Below, piece after piece: positions 1 through 10,685 of a stretch of 64,000 bases of DNA. The translations under genes and the position numbers were made by a program. The notes under the pieces were generated by a model, which did not search any database, was not told where the DNA came from, and worked only from the letters and a program-made list of their open reading frames with translations. The stretch lies in assembly GCF_016313185.1 (NCBI RefSeq), contig NZ_CP066218.1:4774001-4838000 (forward strand). The letters are read 5' to 3'. The number at the start of each line of letters is the position of its first letter. Position 1 is the stretch's first letter. The DNA comes from Mycolicibacterium baixiangningiae. Its GTDB lineage: Bacteria > Actinomycetota > Actinomycetes > Mycobacteriales > Mycobacteriaceae.

Positions 1-153
1 GAAGCAGTCCCACGTCGCGATGCCGGTGTCGTCCCAGACGAGGTAGAGAACGTTGGGGGCGCCCTCGGGTGCGGTCGGTGCGGCGTAGGGACCCCAGTCC
101 GGCTCCGAATCGCGGATGTCCAACTCGATCCTGCCGTTGAATTCCGTCGCCAT
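1..153 (-). CDS. Arylsulfatase, N-terminal 51 residues (runs off the window edge)
   Basis: The first 51 residues of a sulfatase are visible, starting at ATG 153 and open to the window edge. The segment around PNVLYLVWDDTG is the family's N-terminal beta strand with the paired Asp residues that bind the active-site metal. The Cys converted to formylglycine would lie beyond the edge. M. tuberculosis has atsA just downstream of rpsQ, so this is probably the same locus, displaced here by a four-gene insertion. Only the N terminus is seen, so the substrate class (aryl or alkyl sulfate) is not determinable. Confidence 0.8.
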   Translation of the reverse strand, partial: MATEFNGRIELDIRDSEPDWGPYAAPTAPEGAPNVLYLVWDDTGIATWDCF

Positions 154-180
154 CGCCGGAGACTACACCGGTCACAGCGG

Positions 181-1854
181 TCATTTCTGCGGTAGCGGCT
201 CGTTCACCCGGTAGAGCCGATAGGTCGGCTGGTTCTCCCCCTGGTTCGGTATCTCGAGTTCGAGGGTCGCGACGTCCGAGCCGGTTTCGTACAGGGTGGG
301 ATAGCGCAGGTTGAGCGCGTCGGCCACCCCACGCCCGGTATTGGGCACGGCGAGCAGATAGCGCACGCCCCGGCCCGACGGGTCGTTGAGGAGCCGCACA
401 AAATCTGCATCCGAGGGCACCACAAAGGTTTTCGGTCTGTCGGATGCCACGATGACGGCGAACCCGTACATCGTGTCGGCGATGATGGAGCTTTCCGGCA
501 GCTGTAAGCGGTCGAGGTATCTCGCGAGTTGGCGCTCGGTGGAGAAGGTGGCGGCGACGCGACGCTGGTCGGCCTTGGCCGGGCTCACGCTGTCCGGGTC
601 GGGGTCCAGAACCGCCGCCAATGCGAACTCCTGCGGCGCGTACATCGGCAGGCTCATCCCCCAACCCGCCACCGGCACGCTGACGGCGAATGCCGCCGCG
701 GCAAGGTAGCCACCGCGCAGCGACCGTGTCGTCGGCGTCTGCGCGGATTTCGGGGCGTAGCGGCCGCGCCGCTTGGGTACGGCGAACCCGCCGTCGGGTA
801 CGGCCACCAGTGCCATACAGGCGGCGAAGGGGATCGCCACGATGTAGAACCGCAGGAACGGGAACGTCTCACCCGTGGCGTAGGTCAGCGCCTGGAACGC
901 CAGCGTCGCACCGAAGATCACGATCGGCGCCAGCAGCATTCCCCAGTTCGGCCGGCGCCAGCGCATGAACCCGGCCCACACCACCAGCGGTATCAGGGTG
1001 GGCGCCAGCAGTGTCATGGACGCCACCGAGAAGACCAGTCCGGCACCGAAGTCCGACGTCCCGCCGCCGGACTGCCTGAGGATCGCGGTGTTGCCGTACT
1101 GCGAGGTGAACTGGGTGAAGGCTTCACCGGTGATCAGCCAACTCGCAACCGCCCAGCCGACCAACGCCGCCAGTCCGGGTCCACTGACCAACAGGACGTC
1201 GAGCAGCGCCCGCCGGAACCGGGGTGGGATGCGAGCCCGCCGATAGGTGGTCACACCGACCAGTAACGCGGCCGCCGCAACACACGCCACCGCGTCATAG
1301 CGGGTGAGGTAGGCCAGGCCCATCGCGATCCCGCCGGCGGCGATCAGGTGGTGCACGTCGTCGTCGACCATCCACATCATCAGCCGGCGCACCGCCCAGG
1401 TGACGAAGAAGACGAAGGGCGCCTCACTCATTCCGTTCGAACCGTAGAAGACGATCATCGGGTTCAGGGCGAAGATGGCGGTGATGACGAGGACGTAGCG
1501 GCGCGACAGGCCGCGGTCGCTCCCCGTGGAGAGGATCTGCACCACCGCACCGGCCATGAACGCCGCCGACATGAGGCTTCCGGAGAAGGCGCGTTCGGCG
1601 AAGTCCGGCCACACGGGCGACAGCGCGATCATGGGAATCTGCGCCATCGCGGTCAACGGGGTGAAGATGAAACCGATCGCGGCCAGATGTGGGTCGCGGC
1701 TGAACAGAACGCTCTGCGCCGCGGAGGCGCGGGACAGCGCGTCACCGAGGATGAAGCCGTGCCGCACCTGAAGCCAGTAACCGACCGCCGCGTACACCGC
1801 GAAGGCCAGGACGAAGACGATGACCTTCAGCCGGCGATCGGAGACGGTTCTCAT
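181..1854 (-). CDS. GT-C-like polytopic membrane glycosyltransferase (putative)
   Basis: A 557-residue protein with a short basic N terminus and about ten hydrophobic segments, then a soluble C-terminal part from about residue 430. This resembles GT-C transferases, which use polyprenyl-phosphate sugars on the outer face of the membrane. The first periplasmic loop holds an acidic GDAL motif where GT-C enzymes carry a catalytic acidic residue, and another conserved-looking loop reads LTRYDAV. Its ATG overlaps the stop of the upstream GT2 gene (ATGA), so it is the last gene of a coupled four-gene operon. Likely role: adding a sugar or other group to the polymer or lipid made by the GT2/BcsB-like proteins. 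Family assignment comes from architecture only. Confidence 0.6.
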   Translation of the reverse strand: MRTVSDRRLKVIVFVLAFAVYAAVGYWLQVRHGFILGDALSRASAAQSVLFSRDPHLAAIGFIFTPLTAMAQIPMIALSPVWPDFAERAFSGSLMSAAFMAGAVVQILSTGSDRGLSRRYVLVITAIFALNPMIVFYGSNGMSEAPFVFFVTWAVRRLMMWMVDDDVHHLIAAGGIAMGLAYLTRYDAVACVAAAALLVGVTTYRRARIPPRFRRALLDVLLVSGPGLAALVGWAVASWLITGEAFTQFTSQYGNTAILRQSGGGTSDFGAGLVFSVASMTLLAPTLIPLVVWAGFMRWRRPNWGMLLAPIVIFGATLAFQALTYATGETFPFLRFYIVAIPFAACMALVAVPDGGFAVPKRRGRYAPKSAQTPTTRSLRGGYLAAAAFAVSVPVAGWGMSLPMYAPQEFALAAVLDPDPDSVSPAKADQRRVAATFSTERQLARYLDRLQLPESSIIADTMYGFAVIVASDRPKTFVVPSDADFVRLLNDPSGRGVRYLLAVPNTGRGVADALNLRYPTLYETGSDVATLELEIPNQGENQPTYRLYRVNEPLPQK

Positions 1855-3326
1855 CGACCGGCGGGAGTCTCGGCGGGTGCGTCGACGACCAGGCCGTGAA
1901 CCGTCTTCTCCCAGTACGACGGACTCCGGATCAGCTGGTAGAGGCCCTTGGCAGCGGCGACGCTCATCATCACCCAGAACGCCGGCACGGTGAGCGCGGG
2001 CACCAGCAGATCCGATCGGTCGTCCTCACGCAGCGCCACCAGGTTCATGTAGATCGTCGCGAGGTTCCCCAGCACCAGGCACAGCAGCGCCGGGAAGTAG
2101 ACGTACGCCGGGAACATCGCGCTGACGGCCGCGGGATGGCCGAGGAACCAGAGCAGGGTGATCAGCCAGAAGAAGAGGTTGAGTACCGCGATGACCGGTG
2201 TGCCGCCCAGGATCAGGTTGAACCGGATGAACGCGCGCACGCCGAGCATGCGCATCAGTGCGCGGGGCCGGCGCATCTCCACCAGCCACGTCTGCAGATA
2301 GCCCTTGTACCAACGGGATCGCTGGCGAATCCAGTTGATCGAGTCGCTGTTGGCCTCTTCCAGAGTCGTGGACTCGACGACCGCGGTCTCATATCCGTTC
2401 GCCGCGATCCGCAGGCCGAGGTCGGCGTCCTCGGTGACGTTGTGCGGATCCCACGCACCGATCGTGTCCAGGACGCGGGTCAGCAGATGGTTGGACGTGC
2501 CGCCCAGGGGAATCGGTGTGCCCGTTCGCATCATGCCGGGCAGCAGGAAGCCGAACCACAGGCCGTACTCCGCGGTGAACCATCCCGTCAGCAGGTTCTG
2601 GTGCCCGTTGTAGAACGCGAGCCTGGCCTGGACGCACACGATGTCGTCGGGTGAGCTCCGGAACACCGAGACGACCCGCCGCAACTGCAGCGGGTCGGGC
2701 CGGTCCTCGGCGTCGTAGATGGTGACGATGTCACCGGTCGCGAAATGCAGACCGTAGTTGCACGCCTTGGGTTTCGTCCGCGGTTGCGCCGGAGGTATCA
2801 GCACCATCTCGATGAAATCCGCATCGGCGTACTGCCGTGCCGCGTCGATCGTCGCCTGGTCGTCGGCCTCGAGCAACAGCAGCACCTGAAGCTTGGACCG
2901 TGGGTATTCCATGGCGCCCATCGCCGCGATCAGATCCCCGACGACTTCCGGTTCGTGGTAGGCCGGGACCAGGATCGTGTAGGGCGGGAGTTCGGCGTCG
3001 GGGATCGCACGAGCCTCCTCGTCGGGGACGACGATGGCACTCGCGGCCAGGCCCTGCCGGAAGATCATCACGCGGTCGACCAGGGTGAAGACGTACGCCG
3101 CCGTACACAGTGCGACCGCCGCGACGATGGTCGTCGTCGGCCACAGCACTCCGCAGACCACCGACGTGAGCAGGACGCCCCACAGCGCCGGCCGTTGCCA
3201 ACCCATCAGCGGCAGAGCGGCCGACCGCGACGGGTCCTGTCTGAGCAGCCCGTTGACGGCCTGGTCCAGGACCTGCGCCTCGTCGGCCGGAGCCAGGCGT
3301 TCGAGGCGGCTGCGCCCAGAGATCAT
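1851..3326 (-). CDS. Processive GT2 glycosyltransferase, cellulose-synthase-like
   Basis: A 491-residue membrane GT2 enzyme. Two N-terminal membrane segments (about residues 45-90) precede a GT-A domain holding the processive polysaccharide synthase signatures in order: VPAYHEP, YDAED (DxD-type metal/nucleotide site), TEDADLG (TED catalytic base) and QRSRW (QxxRW), followed by several C-terminal membrane helices. No PilZ domain follows, so direct cyclic-di-GMP control as in BcsA is not expected. Its ATG overlaps the preceding stop (ATGA) and its own stop overlaps the GT-C-like gene. With the BcsB-like partner upstream, it probably polymerises a beta-linked glycan and extrudes it. The sugar cannot be read from sequence. 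Confidence 0.85.
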   Translation of the reverse strand: MISGRSRLERLAPADEAQVLDQAVNGLLRQDPSRSAALPLMGWQRPALWGVLLTSVVCGVLWPTTTIVAAVALCTAAYVFTLVDRVMIFRQGLAASAIVVPDEEARAIPDAELPPYTILVPAYHEPEVVGDLIAAMGAMEYPRSKLQVLLLLEADDQATIDAARQYADADFIEMVLIPPAQPRTKPKACNYGLHFATGDIVTIYDAEDRPDPLQLRRVVSVFRSSPDDIVCVQARLAFYNGHQNLLTGWFTAEYGLWFGFLLPGMMRTGTPIPLGGTSNHLLTRVLDTIGAWDPHNVTEDADLGLRIAANGYETAVVESTTLEEANSDSINWIRQRSRWYKGYLQTWLVEMRRPRALMRMLGVRAFIRFNLILGGTPVIAVLNLFFWLITLLWFLGHPAAVSAMFPAYVYFPALLCLVLGNLATIYMNLVALREDDRSDLLVPALTVPAFWVMMSVAAAKGLYQLIRSPSYWEKTVHGLVVDAPAETPAGR

Positions 3327-4846
3327 CGGGGTACCCGTGTTTCGCGCCGCTCGACGGCCTGCAGCTGTGCCTCGACCAGGTCGCGACCGAACGTGGTCAG
3401 CAGGTCCGCATCCTCGTAGGAGGAGGTCTCGTCGACGGCTACCGAGTTGCCGCGGAAGAGCACGGCGAGCAGTTTGTAGAGGGTCTTCCAGATGGCGCCG
3501 TTGGGCGGCGGGAAGTGCGCGTCGGGTTCATGGTTGTCGACGGAGCTGACGAGTATCCGTTGCGCGAAATCCGCGTCCCGCCACTCGAACTCCAGCACAT
3601 TCCAGGTCAGCAGCAGGTGGTCGTCGACCGCGGTGAGGAGTTCACCCGCCACGCCGTGTCCCAGGTCCACCGATCTGCGCGCACTGAGCCGCTCGGAGAC
3701 ATCGAAGAGCAGCCCGGGCGGATACACCTCCAGCGACAACGGCCAATCCGTGCTGACACAATCGACCACGACGGTGCGGGGCCGGCTGAACTTGTCCCAG
3801 TTGGGATTTCCGACGTCGGCGACCATCTTCTGCCGTACCAGCGTCGCGTTCCGCCCGTACAGGCGTTTGACGAAGTCGTACTCGGTGGTCTCGGTGACGT
3901 GCCAACCGTGCGGAGCCACCAAGGGTGCGCCGAACGCCAAACCGTCGAACTGCGGCAGGGCCGGGAGCCGGGAGCCGGGCGGCAGCGGCAGCACGGCCAG
4001 CACCAGCCCTACCGCGAGCACAACCGCACATCCCCACCAAACATCCTTGGCTGCAAGCGGTTCGGAGTGTTGAACCGGACCCCGGGACGGCCCACGTCGG
4101 GAGATCAGGACCATCAGCAGGCTCACCGCGGCGATCGAGGTCAATGAGGGGTTGAGCTGGTACACCAGCAGCGGCGCGTCGGGAAAGAACACCCACAGCA
4201 CCACGAGGTACGCCACACCGAAACCCCATGCGCCGATCGCCGCCAGCATCGCGATGGTTCGGTCGAATCCGAATGCGATTGCGGCGGCGGCCCCGACGAT
4301 CAACAGGGCGGTGATACCGGCGGCCACCTTTCCGCCGCCCAGCACGATCACCGTGAGGTGGTACGGCAGCGGCAGCGCCAGCAGCATCATCGCCCACACC
4401 CATCGGAACCGGGTGACCGCACGCAGACCGAAAAGCATGACGCCGGCACTGATCACGAACAGCAGCATCGCCGCCAGGTCGAGTCTCAGGAGCGAGAAGA
4501 AATCGGTGTACCGCGGCAGCAGGACGCCCTGCACCATCAGGGCCAGCGACAGACCCATCACCCCGACGATCACGTCGGTCTGCCTGTCGTGGATGGACCG
4601 CTCGCGGCGGCTGCGGTGCGCCACTCCCTGCGCCGCCATGATGCCGGCGAGTGGAATCACCCAGGTGTAGCCGTTGACTCCGGCACCGAACGTGCTGCCG
4701 ATCAACACCTCGAGCGGTCCATGGAAAGCCAGGACGGTCACCGCAGCGATGAAGGCCCAGCGCAGTAGCCGTCCCAGCACCGGACGCCCGGCCAGCCACC
4801 GCTTCGGTGGCGTTTCTTCGGCGGGTGTTTGAACCGGTGCGACCAC
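3323..4846 (-). CDS. Polytopic membrane protein with extracytoplasmic C-terminal domain, unknown function
   Basis: About 508 residues: some ten hydrophobic segments in the first 300, then a soluble domain of about 190 residues starting near GWHVTETTEYDF. I do not recognise the family. A much longer reading frame to 5011 exists, but it overlaps the BcsB-like gene by 164 bases and its extra N terminus is Arg/Pro/Cys-rich antisense-like sequence. I therefore place the start at GTG 4846, one base after the upstream stop. The stop overlaps the GT2 start. Its fixed place between the BcsB-like and synthase genes suggests a part in assembly, modification or export of the same polymer (inference). Confidence 0.7.
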   Translation of the reverse strand: MVAPVQTPAEETPPKRWLAGRPVLGRLLRWAFIAAVTVLAFHGPLEVLIGSTFGAGVNGYTWVIPLAGIMAAQGVAHRSRRERSIHDRQTDVIVGVMGLSLALMVQGVLLPRYTDFFSLLRLDLAAMLLFVISAGVMLFGLRAVTRFRWVWAMMLLALPLPYHLTVIVLGGGKVAAGITALLIVGAAAAIAFGFDRTIAMLAAIGAWGFGVAYLVVLWVFFPDAPLLVYQLNPSLTSIAAVSLLMVLISRRGPSRGPVQHSEPLAAKDVWWGCAVVLAVGLVLAVLPLPPGSRLPALPQFDGLAFGAPLVAPHGWHVTETTEYDFVKRLYGRNATLVRQKMVADVGNPNWDKFSRPRTVVVDCVSTDWPLSLEVYPPGLLFDVSERLSARRSVDLGHGVAGELLTAVDDHLLLTWNVLEFEWRDADFAQRILVSSVDNHEPDAHFPPPNGAIWKTLYKLLAVLFRGNSVAVDETSSYEDADLLTTFGRDLVEAQLQAVERRETRVPR

Positions 4847-4847
4847 C

Positions 4848-6785
4848 TCAGCCGCCCTTCGCCCCGCGCGCGCGTCGAACGAGCAGCGATGCCGCACCGA
4901 CGCCGGCGACCACGACGACGGCCGCCCCGACCCACAGGAGCCAGGTCGGTTCCCCGCCGGTATCCGACGGGGCCTGATCCACCGGGGCCGTCGGCACCAC
5001 CGCCGGTGCACGGCCCGGCGCGGAGATCACGGCGTTGCCGTCCAGCCGCGACCAGCGCTGGGGATCGTCGTCCAGCCACCGAAGCAACTGGTCGAGTTGG
5101 CGCGGGGCACCGTTGGAGGTGGCGATCAACAGGGTGCGGTCATCATCGAACACAGTCTGCAAGGAGGCGAAGCCGACGGCCGGTTCGATGCGCAGGGTGA
5201 CCGGCTCACCGGCGGCGTTGACGGCCTCGACGGTGAGCTCCTCGTCGGCGGAACTCACCGGCAGAGCGATATCGTCGCGGTCCCAGCCGTCGGCGGCTAT
5301 CAGAACCGCGGCGTTACCGCCGTCGATCGCCTGCTGCAGGTCGACCACAGCGGTGTCGATCGGCAGTGCGCTGAGTCGTTGCAGCCCCGCCATGATGGAC
5401 ACCGCGCGTGCCGTGTCGGCGAATCGCTCTGCGCCCAGGCCGATTTCGACCCGCGGCATCATCGCCTGCGGCAATGACTGGAAGCCTGCGGGGACGGGTG
5501 GGTTGGCCGGACTGCTCTGCACCACGCTTTCCCCGTCGATGGTCAGGGTGATCGGCTGGAATTCGCCGCAGCGGCCGGTGTTGCCGGTGATGTCCACCGC
5601 GACCTCGAGGCTGGTGAATCGTTGCAGCAGACGGTCGGGGATGTCGACCCATCGATCGATGCGCCCATCGGCGTCGCTGGCCCACCGGTCGATCGTCTCG
5701 CCGCCCGTTCTGACCACGATCTGCGCCCCGATGTTCTCCGGCACCGGAGTGTAGGAGCCCATGAGGTGAACGCGGATACCACGCGCGGACCGCCCCAGTC
5801 GGGTTTGGTCGATGCCGACGATCACCTGCGGTGACAGCGACTCCGCGGTGGCACCGGGCTCGCCGAGCTCCCTCAGCGTCGTGGTGTCGCCCGGCAGTTG
5901 GGGACTGCCTCTCAACGCTCCCACCACGGCTTCGGAGCTCACTGCCACCCGCAGCAGGTCACTGGCGAGCAACCGGGTCTGGTTGATCAGTTCGGCGGCC
6001 GGACCGGAGATCGTCAGGACCGGCACTCCGGGGCCGCCCTGCAGGGACAGACCGCTGTCGGGGCCCTCCCGGATCACCACCTGGCGCTCGAGCGGCGCCG
6101 ACTCGATGGCGGGCATGGATTCGTCATCGGCCAGCGCGGTGACGGCTATGCCGGTGTTCTGCGCCCGGTAGCGGGCCGCCACCGCCGTACCCACCCGCAC
6201 CGCCGCATCGGATTCGGCCTGCGACGGGTTACGCGGGATGGCGATGGTCAACGTCCGCAGCACCGGTGGCAGGAAATCGGCCACGGCGGACGGCACCGAC
6301 TCCGTGCCGGTGAAGCTGATCGATCCGTCGACGAGCTGCAGCGGATTCGTCGGGTCCAGGCAGTATCCCTCGAGAGGCAGCAGATAACTGTGGATCGTCA
6401 CCGTCACGGCGTTGTCGTCGACATCGGCACCCGCCAGCGGAATCTGGACCGGTCCGCGCGGCACCAGGGGCAACTCCAGCTGGGCGATCGTGCGCTGGTC
6501 CTGAACGACGGTGATAGCCGCTGAACGCAGGAAGACCGGAAGCTCGAACGTCGCATTCAGGGTGGCCGGCGTGAGCCCGGGGGGCACCGGGAACGTCAGC
6601 GTCGTGGTGCCGGTCTGGCCGTAGAACTGGAGGGGGCCGCCGGAGCCGAGTTCAGCGAGGGTCAGGGTGGGCGCGCCGACCAGCGCGCCGTCGCCGGGAA
6701 CCCCCTTCGCGACCGGCGGCACTCCCCAGAAAAGCAGCGCCAGCACGCTCATGACCGCGGCTAGCCGGCCCCCCGTTGTCTGCAC
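4848..6785 (-). CDS. BcsB-like exported polysaccharide synthase partner
   Basis: A 645-residue protein with an N-terminal signal sequence, a long beta-rich extracytoplasmic region and a single C-terminal transmembrane helix (about residues 610-635) ending in a basic tail. This is the topology of BcsB, the periplasmic subunit that guides cellulose out of BcsA. Segments such as FYGQTGTTTLTFPVP and FELPVFLRSAAITV followed by IHSYLLPLEGYCLDP resemble the BcsB family. The start is GTG 6785. First gene of the operon, 49 bases beyond the rpsQ terminator stem. The function in a mycobacterial cell envelope is not established; assignment rests on topology and motifs. Confidence 0.75.
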   Translation of the reverse strand: MQTTGGRLAAVMSVLALLFWGVPPVAKGVPGDGALVGAPTLTLAELGSGGPLQFYGQTGTTTLTFPVPPGLTPATLNATFELPVFLRSAAITVVQDQRTIAQLELPLVPRGPVQIPLAGADVDDNAVTVTIHSYLLPLEGYCLDPTNPLQLVDGSISFTGTESVPSAVADFLPPVLRTLTIAIPRNPSQAESDAAVRVGTAVAARYRAQNTGIAVTALADDESMPAIESAPLERQVVIREGPDSGLSLQGGPGVPVLTISGPAAELINQTRLLASDLLRVAVSSEAVVGALRGSPQLPGDTTTLRELGEPGATAESLSPQVIVGIDQTRLGRSARGIRVHLMGSYTPVPENIGAQIVVRTGGETIDRWASDADGRIDRWVDIPDRLLQRFTSLEVAVDITGNTGRCGEFQPITLTIDGESVVQSSPANPPVPAGFQSLPQAMMPRVEIGLGAERFADTARAVSIMAGLQRLSALPIDTAVVDLQQAIDGGNAAVLIAADGWDRDDIALPVSSADEELTVEAVNAAGEPVTLRIEPAVGFASLQTVFDDDRTLLIATSNGAPRQLDQLLRWLDDDPQRWSRLDGNAVISAPGRAPAVVPTAPVDQAPSDTGGEPTWLLWVGAAVVVVAGVGAASLLVRRARGAKGG

Positions 6786-6833
6786 AATTCAATGTTAGAT
6801 GCATCACAATTTCGATCGGAGCCCGGAAACACC

Positions 6834-6862
6834 ACTGCCCACCGCACGAGGCGGTGGGCAGT
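6834..6862 (-). terminator. Intrinsic terminator-like hairpin after rpsQ
   Basis: A perfect 12-bp inverted repeat (6834-6845 with 6851-6862) around a 5-base loop, 26 bases beyond the rpsQ stop. No long T run follows on the minus strand, which is common for mycobacterial terminators. It should end the S10 operon and separate it from the glycan operon. Confidence 0.8.
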
Positions 6863-6887
6863 CGTGACGCCGAAGAGTGTGGCGGTG

Positions 6888-7205
6888 TTACTTGGCCTTT
6901 TCGAGGACCTCGACCAGCCGCCACCGCTTGGTGGCCGACAGCGGTCGGGTCTCCATCAGCGAGACGCGGTCGCCGACGCCGGCGTCGCCGTTCTCGTCAT
7001 GGGCCTTGACCTTCGTGGTGGTCCGGATGATCTTGCCGTAGAGCGGGTGGCTCTTGCGGGATTCCAGCTCGACCACGATGGTCTTCTGCATCTTGTCGCT
7101 CACCACGTAGCCGATGGCGGTCTTGCGACGGCCGCGCGGCTTCTCGGTGCGCGGGGTGTGCTTCGGGCCAGCCGAAGTGCTCTTGTCAGTTGTGTTCTCT
7201 GCCAT
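6888..7205 (-). CDS. rpsQ: 30S ribosomal protein S17
   Basis: A 105-residue S17, a primary 16S rRNA-binding OB-fold protein. The core from about residue 28 ([19 protein letters not shown]) is standard; the first 25 residues are a low-complexity mycobacterial extension. ATG 7205 overlaps the rpmC stop (TGATG) and is preferred to the GTG one codon upstream. Last gene of the S10 operon, followed by a hairpin terminator. Confidence 0.97.
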   Translation of the reverse strand: MAENTTDKSTSAGPKHTPRTEKPRGRRKTAIGYVVSDKMQKTIVVELESRKSHPLYGKIIRTTTKVKAHDENGDAGVGDRVSLMETRPLSATKRWRLVEVLEKAK

Positions 7206-7438
7206 CACGATTCCTCACCGGCGGGTCCGGAGGCCAGACCCAGTTCACGTTCGCGCAGCACGGTGTACACGCGCGCAATCTCCTGTCGCACCGTGCGGAG
7301 CCGACGGTTGTTGGACAGCTGACCGGTGGCCATCTGGAAGCGCAGGTTGAACAGCTCTTCCTTCGACTCACGCACCCGCTCGATCAACTCGTCGTCGGTC
7401 AGCTCGCGCAGTTCACCAGGCGATACTCCCACTGCCAT
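7205..7438 (-). CDS. rpmC: 50S ribosomal protein L29
   Basis: A 77-residue two-helix ribosomal protein located near the polypeptide exit tunnel. The pattern [20 protein letters not shown] and [13 protein letters not shown] is characteristic of L29. Start ATG 7438 overlaps the rplP stop (TGATG), and its stop overlaps rpsQ in the same way, so translation is coupled through this stretch. Confidence 0.97.
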   Translation of the reverse strand: MAVGVSPGELRELTDDELIERVRESKEELFNLRFQMATGQLSNNRRLRTVRQEIARVYTVLRERELGLASGPAGEES

Positions 7439-7854
7439 CAGAAGTTCTCCTCTCTGGTCACGATGCGCGCCTTGATCGGCAACTTGTGGATTGCGCGGGT
7501 CAGTGCGTCCCGCGCGATCTTCTCGTCGGGGTAGCTCAGCTCGAACAGCACACGGCCGGGCTTGACGTTGGCCACCCACCACTCCGGCGAACCCTTACCC
7601 GAACCCATGCGGGTCTCGGCGGGCTTCTTGGTCAGCGGACGGTCCGGGAAGATGTTGATCCACACCTTGCCGCCACGCTTGATGTGCCGGTTGATGGCGA
7701 TACGAGCGGACTCGATCTGCCGGTTGGTGATGTAGGCGTGCTCGAGCGCCTGGATGCCGTAGTCACCGAAGCTCACCGACGTGCCACCGCTGGCAATGCC
7801 GCGCTGTCTGGGGTGATGCTGCTTGCGGTGCTTGACCTTACGAGGGATCAGCAT
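7438..7854 (-). CDS. rplP: 50S ribosomal protein L16
   Basis: A 138-residue L16, located near the peptidyl transferase centre and A-site tRNA elbow. Typical segments are [19 protein letters not shown], the [11 protein letters not shown] motif and [14 protein letters not shown]. Two bases separate it from the rpsC stop. Confidence 0.98.
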   Translation of the reverse strand: MLIPRKVKHRKQHHPRQRGIASGGTSVSFGDYGIQALEHAYITNRQIESARIAINRHIKRGGKVWINIFPDRPLTKKPAETRMGSGKGSPEWWVANVKPGRVLFELSYPDEKIARDALTRAIHKLPIKARIVTREENF

Positions 7855-7856
7855 GC

Positions 7857-9210
<1,354 letters not shown>

Positions 9211-9214
<4 letters not shown>

Positions 9215-9492
9215 CGCCTCTTGCTCTTCCGGTCATCCTTGATGTGACCCTTGAAGGTGCGGGTGGGGGCGAACTCGCCCAGCTTGTGCCCGACCATCGC
9301 CTCGGTGACGAACACCGGCACGTGCTTGCGGCCGTCGTGAACCGCAAAGGTGTGCCCGATGAAGTCGGGGATGATGGTCGACCGACGCGACCAGGTCTTG
9401 ATGACCTGCTTGGTGTTCTTCTCGTTCTGGACGTCCACCTTTTTGAGGAGATGGTCGTCGACGAACGGGCCTTTCTTCAGGCTGCGTGGCAT
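9211..9492 (-). CDS. rpsS: 30S ribosomal protein S19
   Basis: A 93-residue S19 of the small-subunit head, contacting S13 and the A-site finger. [19 protein letters not shown] and the YNGRKHVPV-type segment ([20 protein letters not shown]) identify it. The ATG is at 9492, 21 bases after rplB. Confidence 0.98.
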
Positions 9493-9513
9493 CGCTAAAG
9501 TTCCTTCCCCGGC

Positions 9514-10350
9514 CTAGCGCTTGTTCTTGCCGGTGCGCCGGCGTCGGACGATGAGCTTGTCGCTCGGCTTGTTCTTGCGGGTACGACCCTCGGGCTTACC
9601 CCACGGGCTGACCGGGTGACGGCCACCGGAGGTCTTACCCTCACCACCGCCGTGCGGGTGGTCGACCGGGTTCATCACGACACCACGGACGGTCGGGCGC
9701 TTGCCCTTCCACCGCATACGGCCGGCCTTACCCCAGTTGATGTTCGCCTGCTCGGCGTTGCCGACCTCGCCGACGGTGGCGCGGCAGCGCACGTCGACGC
9801 GGCGGATCTCACCCGACGGCATACGCAGCGTCGCGTAGGCGCCTTCCTTGCCCAGCAGCTGGACGCTGACACCCGCCGAGCGGGCGAGCTTCGCGCCACC
9901 ACCGGGCCGCAGCTCCACAGCGTGGATGACGGTGCCGGACGGGATGTTGCGCAGCGGCAGGTTGTTGCCCGGCTTGATGTCGGCGTTGGCGCCCGACTCC
10001 ACGACCGCGCCCTGCTTGAGTCCCTGCGGCGCGATGATGTAGCGCTTCTCGCCGTCCAGGTAATGCAGCAGTGCGATGTTCGCGGTGCGGTTCGGGTCGT
10101 ACTCGATGTGTGCGACCTTGGCGTCGACGCCGTCCTTGTCGTGGCGACGGAAGTCGATCACGCGGTAGGCGCGCTTGTGGCCACCGCCCTTGTGCCGGGT
10201 GGTGATCCGACCGTGTGCGTTACGTCCGCCCTTACCGTGCAGCGGGCGGACCAGCGATTTCTCCGGGGTCGAGCGAGTGATCTCGGCGAAATCGGAGACG
10301 CTGGCACCGCGGCGACCCGGGGTCGTCGGCTTGTACTTGCGAATTGCCAT
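9514..10350 (-). CDS. rplB: 50S ribosomal protein L2
   Basis: A 278-residue L2, needed for subunit association and the peptidyl transferase centre. It carries the OB and SH3-like domains and the highly conserved C-terminal [15 protein letters not shown] loop containing the key His. A spacer of 32 bases separates it from rplW. Confidence 0.99.
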   Translation of the reverse strand: MAIRKYKPTTPGRRGASVSDFAEITRSTPEKSLVRPLHGKGGRNAHGRITTRHKGGGHKRAYRVIDFRRHDKDGVDAKVAHIEYDPNRTANIALLHYLDGEKRYIIAPQGLKQGAVVESGANADIKPGNNLPLRNIPSGTVIHAVELRPGGGAKLARSAGVSVQLLGKEGAYATLRMPSGEIRRVDVRCRATVGEVGNAEQANINWGKAGRMRWKGKRPTVRGVVMNPVDHPHGGGEGKTSGGRHPVSPWGKPEGRTRKNKPSDKLIVRRRRTGKNKR

Positions 10351-10382
10351 TTCTATTAAGTCTCTCTAGCTTCTCGCCCGGC

Positions 10383-10685
10383 TCAGGCCGGTGCTCCGAA
10401 CAGATCGATCGGCTTACTGCCGGCGGCCAGGGTGACGATGGCGCGCTTGGTGCTCTTGCGCTGGCCGTACCCGGAGCGGGTGCGCTTGCGCTTGCCCTGC
10501 CGGTTGGCCGTGTTCACCGAATCGACCTTGACCTTGAAGATCTTCTCGACAGCGATCTTGATCTGGGTCTTGTTCGAGTCCGGGTGCACGACGAACGTGT
10601 AGACGTTGTCCTCGATCAGCCCGTAGGACTTCTCGGAGATGACCGGCGCCAGGATGATGTCGCGGGGATCCGTCACGGTTGCCAT
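10383..10685 (-). CDS. rplW: 50S ribosomal protein L23
   Basis: A 100-residue L23, the exit-tunnel docking site for trigger factor and SRP. Typical segments are [32 protein letters not shown] and [23 protein letters not shown] 10685 overlaps the rplD stop (TGATG). Confidence 0.98.
   Translation of the reverse strand: MATVTDPRDIILAPVISEKSYGLIEDNVYTFVVHPDSNKTQIKIAVEKIFKVKVDSVNTANRQGKRKRTRSGYGQRKSTKRAIVTLAAGSKPIDLFGAPA

Noticed and set aside
3323..4846. Exosortase/EpsI-type protein
   Set aside because: The layout (membrane part plus soluble C-terminal domain) is similar, but the conserved Cys/Arg/His of exosortases is not found in the membrane region and no PEP-CTERM target is seen.
4847..5011. 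N-terminal extension of the unknown membrane protein to 562 residues
   Set aside because: It would overlap the BcsB-like gene by 164 bases and is Arg/Pro/Ser-rich with no signal-like pattern; GTG 4846 right after the upstream stop is better.
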